Origin: Vibrio tarriae
Lineage (GTDB): Bacteria; Pseudomonadota; Gammaproteobacteria; Enterobacterales; Vibrionaceae
Direction: 5' to 3'
Length of the DNA: 64,000 bases
NCBI RefSeq assembly: GCF_002216685.1
Contig: NZ_CP022353.1
Location: 1,178,001 to 1,242,000, forward strand
Numbering within the stretch: position 1 is the first letter of the stretch; each line of letters begins with the position of its first letter. Made by a program: the position numbers and the translations under genes. The notes beneath the pieces were generated by a model that searched no databases, was not told where the DNA came from, and worked only from the letters and a program-made list of their open reading frames with translations. This document shows positions 48,118 through 57,242 of the stretch, one piece after another.

Positions 48118-48737
48118 TGGGACGCTTGATCTTAGCCAGCCCGATTGCGTTGTTAGTGACACTGGCGCTGTTTAGCTTGATGGCTTGGATGGTGGATAAC
48201 GGCGGAAAGAGCATTCCTAAACCGACCGCTGCGCTCAGCTTTACCATGGTTATGGCTGAGCAGGAGCAAGATGTACAACGCAGACAACGTAGCGTACCAG
48301 AACAGCCACAAGTCCCGCAGGTGCCGACACAAGCGCCTGCAAAAGCTGAACAAACGGCGGCACTCGATGTTTCAGACCTCAATCCGGTGATGGACTTAAA
48401 CCTCAGTACCGCTATGGAAGGAGTTGCCGTTAACGCGCCTCAGTTTGGTGATTTCGCGGTTAACCAGCAGGTGATGCCGCTACACAGGGTTGAGCCCAAC
48501 TATCCAGCGAAAGCTCTGCAACGGGGAGTGGAGGGTTACGTGATCTTGCGTTTTACCATCGATGAGTTGGGAAAAACGCGCGATATCGAAGTGGTGGATG
48601 CTAACCCGAAACGCTATTTTGAGCGTGAGGCGATGCTGGCTCTGCGTAACTGGAAATACCAGCCTAAGATAGTGGATGGTCAACCCGTAAGCCAACCCGG
48701 ACAAACGGTTCGACTGGAGTTTAAACTGAACAAATGA
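48117..48737 (+). CDS. tonB2: TonB2 energy transducer
   Basis: 206 residues: one N-terminal helix ('ASPIALLVTLALFSLMAWMV'), a Pro/Gln-rich linker (about 55-85), and the C-terminal TonB domain 'LHRVEPNYPAKALQRGVEGYVILRFTIDELGKTRDIEVVDANPKRYFEREAMLALRNWKYQPKIVDGQP'. It drives outer-membrane receptors for iron-siderophore and heme. Overlaps the next gene by ATGA. Confidence 0.94.
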   Translation: MGRLILASPIALLVTLALFSLMAWMVDNGGKSIPKPTAALSFTMVMAEQEQDVQRRQRSVPEQPQVPQVPTQAPAKAEQTAALDVSDLNPVMDLNLSTAMEGVAVNAPQFGDFAVNQQVMPLHRVEPNYPAKALQRGVEGYVILRFTIDELGKTRDIEVVDANPKRYFEREAMLALRNWKYQPKIVDGQPVSQPGQTVRLEFKLNK

Positions 48738-49912
48738 AACGACGAATCTTAAGTTATCTCTTGCTGTCTTGCCTATCCGTGACGACTTACGCCGCGGAGC
48801 TGACACCGTACACGGTCAGTAAAGTGGTGAAAGCGAATCAGCTAGCACAAGAGAATAAGGTGAAAGAAGCGATTCAGATCCTAAAACAAGCAGAACTCAG
48901 CCGCAGTTATGATCGCGCTTATGTGGCGCGTATGCTTGGGGTGTTTTATTGGCAGAATGAGCAAATCCCTGCGGCGATAGCATCCTTGAAGTTGGCGGTA
49001 GAGAGCAACGAGTTACAAGACGATCAAGCGTGGACAACACGCAAAATGTTGGCGGATCTTTTGATAAGCCAACAAGAGTATCGTTCAGCACTCAAACATT
49101 ACTACACGCTAGCGCAAGCCATTCCTGCCGATCAAAAAGGGGATGAACTCTGGTTGCGCATTAGTCAGTTGCACTTCCAAATGCAAGAGTGGAAGGCGGT
49201 ACTGAATGGGCTGCAACAGTATGCTCAGTTCCAAACCAAGGATGCGGTATTGCCACTTTCACTACAATTAGGCGCACAGCTTAATTTGGAACAGTGGAAG
49301 CCGGGAATTCGCACCCTACAACGCTTATTGGTGTTGGAGCCACAGAAAACCGAGTGGTGGCGTCAGTTAGTGAGCCTAGAGCTGCGAGTTGGCCAGAAGA
49401 AAGAGGCGCTCAGCACACTGGCATTGGCGAAGATGCAAAAAGTGGCACTTAACCAACAAGATTTGCGTTTGCTTGCTCAGCTCTATGCACAAAATGGCAT
49501 TCCAGAGCGTGCAGCACAAGTGATGGAAAGCCTAGATGAGGCACAGAGCAATCAGCAGCTCATTACGGAGCGAGCCATCTACTGGCAACGTGCGAAAGAG
49601 TGGGATAAAGCGATCGCTACGTGGCGTTTAGCGGCGACAAAAGATGCTAAATATCACTGGCATGTCGCACAGTTATTGCTGCAAGAGGGCCATTATCAAC
49701 AAGCACTTTCTGAACTGGATCAGGTCAAAGAGCGTGATAAACAAGCGCAAGTCGCTTTAGCGAAAACGCGTGCTTTGTATAAGCTCAATCAATTTGAGGC
49801 CGCATTGGTGCAAGCTAAACGAGCAGACAGCCTCCAATCATCAGAAAGCGCCAAACAGTGGATCAAATATTTGTCGCAGCAGCGTCACACTCAATCCACC
49901 CAAGACTCGTAG
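48734..49912 (+). CDS. TPR-repeat protein of the TonB2 operon
   Basis: 392 residues with a signal peptide (MKRRILSYLLLSCLSVTTYA) and about eight tetratricopeptide-like repeats, for instance 'AYVARMLGVFYWQNEQIPAAIASLKLAVESNE', 'WRQLVSLELRVGQKKEALSTLALAKM' and 'HVAQLLLQEGHYQQALSELDQVKE'. Last gene of the operon, in the periplasm; probably a scaffold for the TonB2 complex. The role is inferred. Confidence 0.88.
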   Translation: MKRRILSYLLLSCLSVTTYAAELTPYTVSKVVKANQLAQENKVKEAIQILKQAELSRSYDRAYVARMLGVFYWQNEQIPAAIASLKLAVESNELQDDQAWTTRKMLADLLISQQEYRSALKHYYTLAQAIPADQKGDELWLRISQLHFQMQEWKAVLNGLQQYAQFQTKDAVLPLSLQLGAQLNLEQWKPGIRTLQRLLVLEPQKTEWWRQLVSLELRVGQKKEALSTLALAKMQKVALNQQDLRLLAQLYAQNGIPERAAQVMESLDEAQSNQQLITERAIYWQRAKEWDKAIATWRLAATKDAKYHWHVAQLLLQEGHYQQALSELDQVKERDKQAQVALAKTRALYKLNQFEAALVQAKRADSLQSSESAKQWIKYLSQQRHTQSTQDS

Positions 49913-49932
49913 CGATGTTCTAGAGTTCGAGA

Positions 49933-50060
49933 TATACCCTTTCTACTTGAAGTTGCAGCGGTGTTGGCTACGTTCGTTCACCCCAATTACATAGTTTGCC
50001 TATGCTCATGGGGATTCACTTACTTGCCGCCTACCTGCAACTCCAAGTCGTTTGGGTATA
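49933..50060. repeat. ERIC-like intergenic repeat, full copy
   Basis: 128 bp, an imperfect palindrome from TATACCCTTTCTACTTGAAG to CCAAGTCGTTTGGGTATA, with the ERIC-typical core CATGGGGATTCACTTACT. It lies between the TonB2 operon and the DNA ligase gene. Fragments of the same element are at 10941, 17099, 31312 and 52084. Confidence 0.85.
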
Positions 50061-50173
50061 GAGGCAAAAAACAAGTGATGCAGTCAGCTTTGCTATGTAA
50101 TTCTCTGTTTGCTCAATAACGAGATTTAATGAACTGTTTCGCATCGTGAATGCTTCACCCTTCCACACATCAG

Positions 50174-50213
50174 CGTCCCTAATGACAATGTTTGCGCATT
50201 CTCATTAGGGACG
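50174..50213 (+). promoter_or_regulatory. Hairpin covering the ribosome site of the DNA ligase gene
   Basis: CGTCCCTAATGA (50174-50185) pairs perfectly with TCATTAGGGACG (50202-50213), loop 16 bases. The right arm holds the AGGG ribosome site, which ends 8 bases before the ATG at 50219, so translation should depend on the hairpin opening. No T run follows. Confidence 0.65.
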
Positions 50214-50218
50214 TGACC

Positions 50219-51067
50219 ATGCTGATACGACTGACGCTCACCGCTGCCGCGATCATGCTGGCCCAGCAAACGCTGGCCAATGATGGGCCGCTGGCTTTTA
50301 TTCCAATTACTTACGCCAACAACTACCAACACGGCATTGATATTTTCGATTACTGGAAAAGTGAGAAGCTTGACGGTGTCCGCGCGATTTGGACGGGGAA
50401 GCAATTGGTCACACGTAATGGTAATCCTATCTCTGCACCCGCTTGGTTTACGGAGTCCCTACCGCCTTATTCACTCGAAGGTGAGCTGTGGGCAGGGCGT
50501 GGCAACTTCTCACTGGTACAGCAAACGGTTTTAGATAGCCAACCTGCCGAGTCCGCATGGCGCAAAATCAGCCTAATGCTGTTCGATATGCCTGATGCGG
50601 CAGGCGATTACAGCAAGCGCTATTACAACCTAATCCATTTGGTGAACAGCCTTGATCTCAAGCACATCCGATATGTCGAACACACCCCGATAAAATCTGA
50701 GGCGGAACTGCTTTCCTACCTCGATAACATTAGTGATAAATCGGGAGAAGGGGTAATGCTGCGCAAAATCAGCGCTCGCTATCAGGCTGGGCGAAGCAAT
50801 GATCTGTTGAAGCTGAAAAGGCACCAAGATGCGGAAGCAACTGTGATTGGTTATCGACTTGGGATGGGAAAATACAAAGGTAAAATGGGCTCGATACTGG
50901 TGCGCACCTCGGAGGGGCTGGAATTTTATATCGGCAGTGGATTTAGCGATGTCGAGCGCGCAGATCCGCCCGAGATTGGTAGTTTAATCACCTACCGCTA
51001 CAACGGACTCACGACGGAAGGCAAACCAAGATTTGCCCGTTTTGTTCGAGTCAGAGAAAACTATTGA
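50219..51067 (+). CDS. Periplasmic ATP-dependent DNA ligase
   Basis: 282 residues, minimal ligase with a signal peptide (MLIRLTLTAAAIMLAQQTLA), so probably exported. The nucleotidyl-transfer motif I is 'EKLDGVRAIW' (Lys of KxDGxR). Further motifs: 'YSLEGELWAGRG' (III), 'GEGVMLRKISARY' (IV) and 'LLKLKRHQDAEATVIGY' (V). An OB domain follows. It joins nicks in DNA using ATP; export fits a role in DNA uptake. Hidden ribosome site: see the hairpin before it. Confidence 0.93.
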   Translation: MLIRLTLTAAAIMLAQQTLANDGPLAFIPITYANNYQHGIDIFDYWKSEKLDGVRAIWTGKQLVTRNGNPISAPAWFTESLPPYSLEGELWAGRGNFSLVQQTVLDSQPAESAWRKISLMLFDMPDAAGDYSKRYYNLIHLVNSLDLKHIRYVEHTPIKSEAELLSYLDNISDKSGEGVMLRKISARYQAGRSNDLLKLKRHQDAEATVIGYRLGMGKYKGKMGSILVRTSEGLEFYIGSGFSDVERADPPEIGSLITYRYNGLTTEGKPRFARFVRVRENY

Positions 51068-51073
51068 GGCAAG

Positions 51074-52057
51074 CTATTGAGCTTGCCCAACCGCAATACG
51101 GCAACGCGCAAACAGCCGCTGCCAATATTGAGCATGCTGTTGAGTCGTAAGACGGAAAGTTTGATGGCTAGCTTGAATCGGAAACGGTGAGTGAGGTTGC
51201 TCAAACAGGCCAAGTTGTGCTGATAACTGGTAGTAGGTTTTATCCAGTGAAGCGAGATAAGGTTGTATTTTTTCAACGTATTGGCTTTGAAATACATTGC
51301 GTAAGTAGTTGAGCTTGGTGTTATCACGATGAGGCCCACAGACAATCGCATCATCATTGTTCTCTAACTGCTGCGTCACGACCTTTAGCCAGACGCTCGC
51401 GCGATCCAAGGAAAATTTTAAGTGACCTAATAAGCGCTGTTTCTCTAGCACTTCTTGCTGAGTGACTAATGGTTCGGAAGCTATGGGTTGCTCTGAAAGG
51501 AGTTGGTGTTGAATCGTGTTGAGTTGCTCTAGTGCTAACAGCAGCTCACTGTGGCTCCATTGTTCATCGTACCACTGCGAACCGCTGAGTTGAGTACGCA
51601 TGGTATCACTGGTGTATAGCAAGTTATGCCAACGTGAAGCCAGCTCCTGCTGTTTGATGTTTTGTATATCGAGCAACTGTGCTTTTAAGGATTGGCTAAG
51701 TTGCGGTGAGGTTAAACAGCCTTGAATGCCATTTAATAAAGCAACCTGGTAATCCCACTCGCGAAATTCGTCCTGCACTTTACCTAAAATCGAATTACGC
51801 TCCGCAATCAGCTCAAATAAGTCGCATTGACGCAGTTCGTAACTGTCGAGCAAGCTAATGGTTACGGGGTCTATAGCTATCAACAACTCACGTTTTTCGG
51901 GAAGCGATTGAGCGGCCATCGCCGGCGGTGATACGGCATCGCGCTGCTGAACACTAGCGATACGCGATAAGTAGCGATCAAAATCCGCGTCTATTGCTAG
52001 ACGTGGTTCGCATCCAGTAAGCAGCAAAAGTGCAGTCAGTAAAACGCTTAAACGCAT
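51074..52057 (-). CDS. DUF3080 lipoprotein
   Basis: 327 residues with a lipoprotein signal (MRLSVLLTALLLLTGC, lipobox LTGC). The body is helical and polar ('LLDSYELRQCDLFELIAERNSILGKVQDEFREWDYQVALLNGIQGCL' and 'FARCRIAVGQ' at the end), as in DUF3080 members of gamma-proteobacteria. Function unknown. It ends 6 bp from the convergent DNA ligase gene. Confidence 0.85.
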   Translation of the reverse strand: MRLSVLLTALLLLTGCEPRLAIDADFDRYLSRIASVQQRDAVSPPAMAAQSLPEKRELLIAIDPVTISLLDSYELRQCDLFELIAERNSILGKVQDEFREWDYQVALLNGIQGCLTSPQLSQSLKAQLLDIQNIKQQELASRWHNLLYTSDTMRTQLSGSQWYDEQWSHSELLLALEQLNTIQHQLLSEQPIASEPLVTQQEVLEKQRLLGHLKFSLDRASVWLKVVTQQLENNDDAIVCGPHRDNTKLNYLRNVFQSQYVEKIQPYLASLDKTYYQLSAQLGLFEQPHSPFPIQASHQTFRLTTQQHAQYWQRLFARCRIAVGQAQ

Positions 52058-52320
52058 ATTTCCCTCTCAATTGTTCCTTTTACTATCCCTTTCTTAATTG
52101 AAGCTGCAGCGGTGTTAGCTACGTTGGCTCACCCCAATCACATCGTCTGTCTCTATCCATGGGGATGACATGCATTCTTGGCGCTCACTAAAGGCTGACT
52201 GATGGCGGTGAAAGTTTGTTCCCGATTAATTTGTCAGTCACAGACCGTCTACCTCCGAGTACCCCACGTTTAGTAGACACTTTACTAAGTTAGATCTAGG
52301 GTCTAATTGAGAGGTGATTT

Positions 52321-52629
52321 ATGGCTAAACATCGTAATCCAGCGTACACCGAAGAGTTTCGCAAAGAAGCAGTTCGGCTGGCCAGCCTTCCCGGCCGAAC
52401 TGCCGTCTCTGTTGCTAAAGAGCTGGGTATCAGTGCCCAGCAGATCCGGAACTGGAAGCGCCAGTTCACACGCCTATCTGATAAACAGTTTAACACCTTA
52501 GATGGTGTCGATTATTCGAAGAAAGAGTCCGAAGAGCTTCGAGCGCTAAGGCGCGAGAACAAGCGGCTCAAAGATGAAATGGAATTCCTAAAAAAGGTCT
52601 CGGCGTACTTCGCGAAGCAGCAAGAGTGA
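52321..52629 (+). CDS. IS3-family transposase OrfA
   Basis: 102 residues: helix-turn-helix 'YTEEFRKEAVRLASLPGRTAVSVAKELGISAQQIRNWKRQF' and a leucine-zipper-like C-terminus 'ELRALRRENKRLKDEMEFLKKVSAYFAKQQE'. Slippery A-AAA-AAG at 52590-52596 allows a -1 shift into orfB; after the shift the frame stays open through 52626, so an OrfAB fusion is possible. Confidence 0.93.
   Translation: MAKHRNPAYTEEFRKEAVRLASLPGRTAVSVAKELGISAQQIRNWKRQFTRLSDKQFNTLDGVDYSKKESEELRALRRENKRLKDEMEFLKKVSAYFAKQQE
52590..52596 (+). promoter_or_regulatory. Programmed -1 frameshift heptamer of the IS
   Basis: A AAA AAG in the orfA frame (CTA AAA AAG), followed by an open orfB frame. This is the standard IS3-family signal for making the OrfAB transposase. 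Confidence 0.8.
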
Positions 52630-53477
52630 AGTACGAGTTCATTGAAAGCTACACCGGCGAGTACTCGATTAGCTTAATGTGCCGCACCTTAGAAGTGAGT
52701 CGAGGCGGTTACTATAAATGGTGTCATCATACGCCGAGTGAGCGTTCAAAGCGGCGAGAGCGCTTTGAACAGCTAGTGATGTGTACCTTTGCCCAATATC
52801 GGGCGCGTTACGGTTCAGTGCGCATAGCCGAAGAGCTAAACGAAGCAGGCTATGCCTGCTGCGTGAACTATGTGGCTGATATCATGAAGGAAAAAGGTAT
52901 CATGGCACGTAATGGTAAAGGGTTTAAATACAGCAAGGATGTAGCGGCTATGACGAATGTTGCCGACAATTTACTGCGAAGAGACTTTGAATCAGAGACA
53001 CCCAATCAGAAGTGGGTCACGGACATTACGTATATCTGGGTGAAGAGTCGTTGGCTCTTCTTGGCGACAGTGATGGACTTGCATTCAAGACGCATTGTGG
53101 GTTGGTCGCTAGAAACAACGATGACAGTCGAGCTCATCACCAATGCTCTAAAAATGGCGTTCGAGTCACGTAAGCCGCCTAAGGGAGTCATTATTCACTC
53201 GGACCGAGGTGTACAATACAGGGCCTATAAATATCAAGACTTCATGCGCAAGCATGGAGGTGTACCGAGCATGAGTCGACAGGGCAACTGTTGGGATAAT
53301 GCGGTGATGGAGTCGTTCTACAGTCGACTGAAAGTCGAACTGATATACGCAGAAGACTATCAAACTGTTGAAGAAGCTCGGATGGGCATCTTCGAATACA
53401 TCGAGGTATTTTACAATCGCAGAAGAAGACACTCAGCGTTGGGGTATGTCAGCCCAGTTGAGTACGAAAGTAGGTAG
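52626..53477 (+). CDS. IS3-family transposase OrfB (DDE catalytic domain)
   Basis: 283 residues from a GTG that overlaps the orfA stop by 4 bases. The catalytic triad is in 'WVTDITYIW', 'VIIHSDRGVQY' and 'GNCWDNAVMESFYSRLKVE' (DD(35)E). 'RRRRHSALGYVSPVEYE' ends the domain, as in the IS3 family. The gene is complete. Confidence 0.93.
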   Translation: MKYEFIESYTGEYSISLMCRTLEVSRGGYYKWCHHTPSERSKRRERFEQLVMCTFAQYRARYGSVRIAEELNEAGYACCVNYVADIMKEKGIMARNGKGFKYSKDVAAMTNVADNLLRRDFESETPNQKWVTDITYIWVKSRWLFLATVMDLHSRRIVGWSLETTMTVELITNALKMAFESRKPPKGVIIHSDRGVQYRAYKYQDFMRKHGGVPSMSRQGNCWDNAVMESFYSRLKVELIYAEDYQTVEEARMGIFEYIEVFYNRRRRHSALGYVSPVEYESR

Positions 53478-53575
53478 TTATGTGCTGTCTACTTTTTGTG
53501 GGGTACACCAACCTATAACGCCAAGTCCTTTAGATATACGTAATACTGCGTTTATGGTTCTTCTCCATCAATAAA

Positions 53576-53601
53576 AAGGCCAGCATAGATTGGCTGGCCT
53601 T
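53576..53601 (-). terminator. Terminator of norM
   Basis: AAGGCCAGC / GCTGGCCTT stem; on the minus strand followed by TTTTTATTG. Confidence 0.85.
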
Positions 53602-53619
53602 GATGGGATTTTCTCTCGA

Positions 53620-55005
53620 TTATTTTGCTGCAAGGTGTAACTGCACGTCATCACTCTGTTTTTGCAGCCAGTACAAACGCTGCCCTAGCATCAGTGCGGC
53701 CGCCGAGAGTCCGATGATAAATCCGAGCCAGAAACCTTTAGCACCTAAGGGTTGCTCCGTCAGCCAGTTGGTCATCCCCAGGATATAACCGGTGGGTAAG
53801 CCAAGTACCCAGTAGGAGATAAATGTACGGTGGAAAATCGCTGTCATATCTTTATAGCCACGCAGTGATCCTGCGGCGACAACTTGTACCGCATCCATAC
53901 ATTGATAGATTGCTGCAAACAGTAAGAGCTGCATCGCTAACGCTACCACCACTTGGTTTTCGGTATACAGCAGCGCGATCTGTTCACGAAACAACACGGT
54001 GAGCAACGCGGTAATACAAGCGGTAGCAAGGCCAGTCATTAAACCGACATTGGCTGCAATCGCAGCGCCTTTCGTATCTTGCTCACCTAACTTATGGCCA
54101 ACACGAATGGAGACTGCGGCACCAATACTCATTGGGAACATAAACACCAAAGAAGAGAAATTGAGCGCCACTTGGTGCGCCGCCACGACAGTTGACCCTA
54201 ATGGTGCCACTAAAAGTGCGACCACAGCAAAAAGAGTCACTTCAAAAAAGAGGGCGGCTGCAACAGGAAAACCTAAGCGAAATAGACGGATCAACTCTTT
54301 TGGCTGTGGTTTATGGAAAGTCTCAAACACTTTTACATGTGCCAGACGCTTAGAGGTCACGATGTAAAACAGTAGCAGCAGCAACATGATCCAATACACA
54401 ATCGCGGTTGCAACACCACAACCCACACCGCCTAGCTCTGGTGCGCCAAATTTCCCGTAAACGAAAATCCAGTTGAGAGGAATATTGAGCAATAACCCAA
54501 TAAAACCAATCACCATCGCAGGTTTGGTCAGTGACATACCATCGGTAAAACTGCGCAGTGCCTGAAACAGTAAGTAAGCGGGAACCGCAAAAATGACGGC
54601 GTGCATATAACCGACGGTTTTGGTCGCCATTGCCTCTTCTACATCCATAAACCGAATGATGAATTGGGTTTGAAAGAGTACCGCAATGATCGGGATCGAA
54701 ACCAATAACGCGAGGATCAACCCCTGATGAACTTCAAACGGAATCTTGTGTTGGCGACCCGCGCCATTGAGCTGGGCAACGACCGGCACTAAAGCCATCA
54801 GCAAACCCACGCCAAACAAAATGGAAGGTAGCCAAATACTGGCTGCGATCGATACCGCGGCCATGTCTATAGCACTGACACCACCCGCCATGATGGTATC
54901 GACAAAGCCCATACCCGTTTGCGCGACTGAGGCAATCAGTACGGGTGTCGCGAGTTTAATTAAATTTGATGCTTCTTTTTTGTAACGATGCACAGAGTTC
55001 TCCAA
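53620..55005 (-). CDS. norM: MATE multidrug efflux pump NorM
   Basis: 461 residues, 12 helices, the same length as the characterised V. cholerae NorM. The cation-binding residues Asp36 ('GMGFVD'), Glu255 ('AALFFE') and Asp371 ('YQCMD') are all in place. It exports drugs and dyes in exchange for sodium or protons. Single-gene unit with its own terminator, next to the IS element, which does not disturb it. Confidence 0.95.
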   Translation of the reverse strand: MENSVHRYKKEASNLIKLATPVLIASVAQTGMGFVDTIMAGGVSAIDMAAVSIAASIWLPSILFGVGLLMALVPVVAQLNGAGRQHKIPFEVHQGLILALLVSIPIIAVLFQTQFIIRFMDVEEAMATKTVGYMHAVIFAVPAYLLFQALRSFTDGMSLTKPAMVIGFIGLLLNIPLNWIFVYGKFGAPELGGVGCGVATAIVYWIMLLLLLFYIVTSKRLAHVKVFETFHKPQPKELIRLFRLGFPVAAALFFEVTLFAVVALLVAPLGSTVVAAHQVALNFSSLVFMFPMSIGAAVSIRVGHKLGEQDTKGAAIAANVGLMTGLATACITALLTVLFREQIALLYTENQVVVALAMQLLLFAAIYQCMDAVQVVAAGSLRGYKDMTAIFHRTFISYWVLGLPTGYILGMTNWLTEQPLGAKGFWLGFIIGLSAAALMLGQRLYWLQKQSDDVQLHLAAK

Positions 55006-55206
55006 AGAGGGACAAGCAAAGAGGAGCCTAAACAGTGAGTCGCGGGATACTCAACTTATGGCAATGGATGGCATGATAATGAAATGTCGCATTAAGCTCC
55101 ACGAAAAACTGATTTAAATCACAGATTGTCGGGGGATTGATGATAAGACGATGAGGACTAGAGTGGGGGCTTTCGGTTCTAAGCCTATATTTTCAAGCTT
55201 GTAAAA

Positions 55207-55228
55207 AGAGCACCGCGATGGGCGCTCT
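55207..55228 (-). terminator. Terminator of the CPXCG-protein gene
   Basis: AGAGCACC / GGCGCTCT (8 bp with one G-T pair), on the minus strand followed by TTTTT. Confidence 0.7.
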
Positions 55229-55258
55229 GTACAAAATCGAATCCAAAAATCGAATCCA

Positions 55259-55462
55259 TTAGAAGATTTGTTCATCGTCTGCATCGACATATAGTTCAAT
55301 GGTGTCGTGCAGCTCATCAACCGTCATATTGAGATGGATTGCGTGACAGCAGGCTGGGCAGTCATCATAAAAATCCTGACTTCCGTTCGATGCATCGAGA
55401 GTCAAGCGAATGCCATGGCCACAATGTGGGCAGGTAACAGACTTTTCCGTGAAGTTTCTCAT
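55259..55462 (-). CDS. CPXCG-motif cysteine-rich small protein
   Basis: 67 residues with two Cys pairs, CPHCG (about 11-15) and CPACC (about 35-39), a small zinc-ribbon fold conserved in many gamma-proteobacteria. The C-terminal part is acidic. No function is known for the family. Confidence 0.85.
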   Translation of the reverse strand: MRNFTEKSVTCPHCGHGIRLTLDASNGSQDFYDDCPACCHAIHLNMTVDELHDTIELYVDADDEQIF

Positions 55463-55619
55463 ATCTCTCTTCCTTACGTCCTTTGAGATACAGTAATACT
55501 AAGCAGGTAAGTTTCTTAAAGCGCAAAATTAAGTCTAAAGTTTGAAGGTGAACATAAAATTAACAATTAAGTTAATTGGCTATGATCTTAATGAAATCAA
55601 TGGGTAGCATGCATTCCAT

Positions 55620-56486
55620 TCAGTAGGATAATACCTTCTCAATTAATTTCTGTGCTTCATCTAAGTAATGTCCACCAAACTGGTTATAGTGGTTTAGTAC
55701 ATGATAAAGGTTGTAGATATCTTTTCGTTCTTCATAGCCCCAATCGAGTGGCCACACGCTTTCATAACCTTGGAAGAACTCAGGTTGAAAACCACCAAAC
55801 CATTCAGCGAGAGCAATATCACACTCGCGATCTCCCCAATAACAAGCAGGGTCAAAGCACAAGGGGCCATTAACGGTGTTGGCGACATTGCCAAACCAGA
55901 GATCGCCATGCAGTAGAGAAGGGCGCGGAGAGTGGTTGGCCAAACGAGTTTTGATCATCTCAACAAACTCATCGATATCGATGAGATTGACTCCTTTTTC
56001 TTGTATCAACTGTAATTGCCAACCGATGCGTTGCTCTGCAAAAAATAACGCCCATTTTTTGTGCCAAGGGTTAGGTTGAACTGTTGAACCGATGTAATTA
56101 TCAATATCGAAACCAAACTCTTTTTGTTCTCCCCAGCGATGCAGATTAGCCAGTTGTACCCCAAACTCGTAACTTCGCTCCGCGTCATCCAATGGCTTAA
56201 TCGCTAAATAGTTAAGTACCAGATAAGCGTGCGTTTTGCTAGTACCCTGCAGAATGTAATCCGGTACTTGAACAGTATTGGATTCGCGCATCACGCGTAA
56301 GTTTTCCACTTCGGAGGTAAATTTGGCCAGATACTCGCGTTGGTTTGTTTTCACAAAATAACGATCTATCCCATCGCTGACCATAAAGCATTCATTAATG
56401 TCACCTCCATGCACTTTTTCTTTTTCAACTAAGTGAAAATCTTTGCCCAACTGTTCGGACAATTGTTGAATAATTGCTGGCCACAT
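55620..56486 (-). CDS. Fructosamine kinase-family protein
   Basis: 288 residues, kinase-like fold. 'MVSDGIDRYFVKTNQ' (ATP-binding Lys), the catalytic loop 'SLLHGDLWFGNVA' and 'CFDPACYWGDRECDIALAEWFGGF' match bacterial fructosamine-3-kinase relatives, which phosphorylate sugar adducts on proteins so that they fall off. Stand-alone gene. Confidence 0.88.
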   Translation of the reverse strand: MWPAIIQQLSEQLGKDFHLVEKEKVHGGDINECFMVSDGIDRYFVKTNQREYLAKFTSEVENLRVMRESNTVQVPDYILQGTSKTHAYLVLNYLAIKPLDDAERSYEFGVQLANLHRWGEQKEFGFDIDNYIGSTVQPNPWHKKWALFFAEQRIGWQLQLIQEKGVNLIDIDEFVEMIKTRLANHSPRPSLLHGDLWFGNVANTVNGPLCFDPACYWGDRECDIALAEWFGGFQPEFFQGYESVWPLDWGYEERKDIYNLYHVLNHYNQFGGHYLDEAQKLIEKVLSY

Positions 56487-56890
56487 AATTCAAGCTCTCG
56501 GTTGTTTGTCTGCTTACTGGCAAGTTTATGCCAAGCTCACCAATATGAAAGTTTATGAGTGCACATAAATCGAACTTGAGTAAACATTGCAGAAACAGAA
56601 ATATCTAAATGTGATTTAACTCATAAAATCATTATGTTCGCTCTCATAGTATCGTTCACAGCGTGCGGCATGAGATGGCACTGCAAACAATTTTTCGAAT
56701 AATGGGATAAAACTCCTCTCAGTCAGCCAGTTTTAGCTCATAATTAAGCCGTACTGAGCGAATTTATCGAACTCTTGGTGGAAAGTGCAGCAACTAGCAT
56801 TTGCCATCTGTGAAAATGGCTATTCATGTCTTAGTATTAAACAAGATACAAACTAACTGGCGATTAGCAGCAGTAAAGCGGAGAAAGAAT
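56487..56890. other. Intergenic region between the fructosamine kinase and DUF3802 genes
   Basis: 404 bp with no gene of its own; the frame open from 56801 belongs to the DUF3802 gene upstream of its likely start. No clear hairpin or operator. Confidence 0.4.
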
Positions 56891-57232
56891 GTGGTTGTAG
56901 AAACCGATGGATACCTAGCCCTGATTGAACATCTGTCATTCAATATAGATGTTTTCACTCAGGAAGGGGATACGGGAACTGAAAGTGTTGAAGATGTCAT
57001 CACAGATATGGTGGCAAGCAACATCATGGCTATTTTTGAACAAAACCCTGAGCTTCATTCTAGTGTTCGCTTCCAATTACTGAAAGAAGCCGATTCGGTG
57101 GTCGAAGACTTAGGCGAAGTGTTAGCGGGGGTTTGGTATCGCCCAGCGACTAATGAGCAGATCGCCTTTTTGGATGAATACATCGCCCTAGTGAAAAACC
57201 TGTTTGACTCAGCCGTTGCGAAATACGACTAA
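56891..57232 (+). CDS. DUF3802 protein
   Basis: 113 residues starting with GTG at 56891 (MVVETDGYLALIEHLSFNIDVFTQ), which has GGAG 7 bases upstream; the frame is open further upstream without a ribosome site. Small acidic helical protein known from vibrios and related bacteria; no function known. It converges with the NlpC gene. Confidence 0.7.
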   Translation: MVVETDGYLALIEHLSFNIDVFTQEGDTGTESVEDVITDMVASNIMAIFEQNPELHSSVRFQLLKEADSVVEDLGEVLAGVWYRPATNEQIAFLDEYIALVKNLFDSAVAKYD

Positions 57233-57242
57233 CCCCCATTCA

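Larger units (their letters stand above)
52259..53507 (+). mobile_element. IS3-family insertion sequence
   Basis: About 1.25 kb with terminal inverted repeats: left GTACCCCACGTTTAGTAGAC (52259-52278), right end reads on the reverse strand TGTACCCCACAAAAAGTAGAC (53487-53507). It carries orfA and orfB with a slippery heptamer between them. Target duplications were not evident, because the flanks lie in a repeat. It appears intact and probably active. Confidence 0.85.
52084..53538. repeat. Second ERIC-like repeat, split by an IS insertion
   Basis: The left part (52084 to about 52173, TATCCCTTTCTTAATTGAAG... to ATGGGGATGACAT) continues in 'CCGTCTACCT' at 52246-52255. After the IS, the right end '..CCAAGTCCTTTAGATATA' appears at 53520-53538. 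About 70 extra bp lie between the left part and 'CCGTCTACCT', so the copy is also altered. Confidence 0.7.

Noticed and set aside
52590..52629. Possible frameshift mutation between orfA and orfB
   Set aside because: The A-AAA-AAG heptamer and overlapping frames are the normal programmed shift of IS3-family elements, not damage.
55110..55123. CTGATTTAAATCAC as an FNR site before norM
   Set aside because: It deviates at both outer positions of the consensus and no other support was seen; too weak to list.
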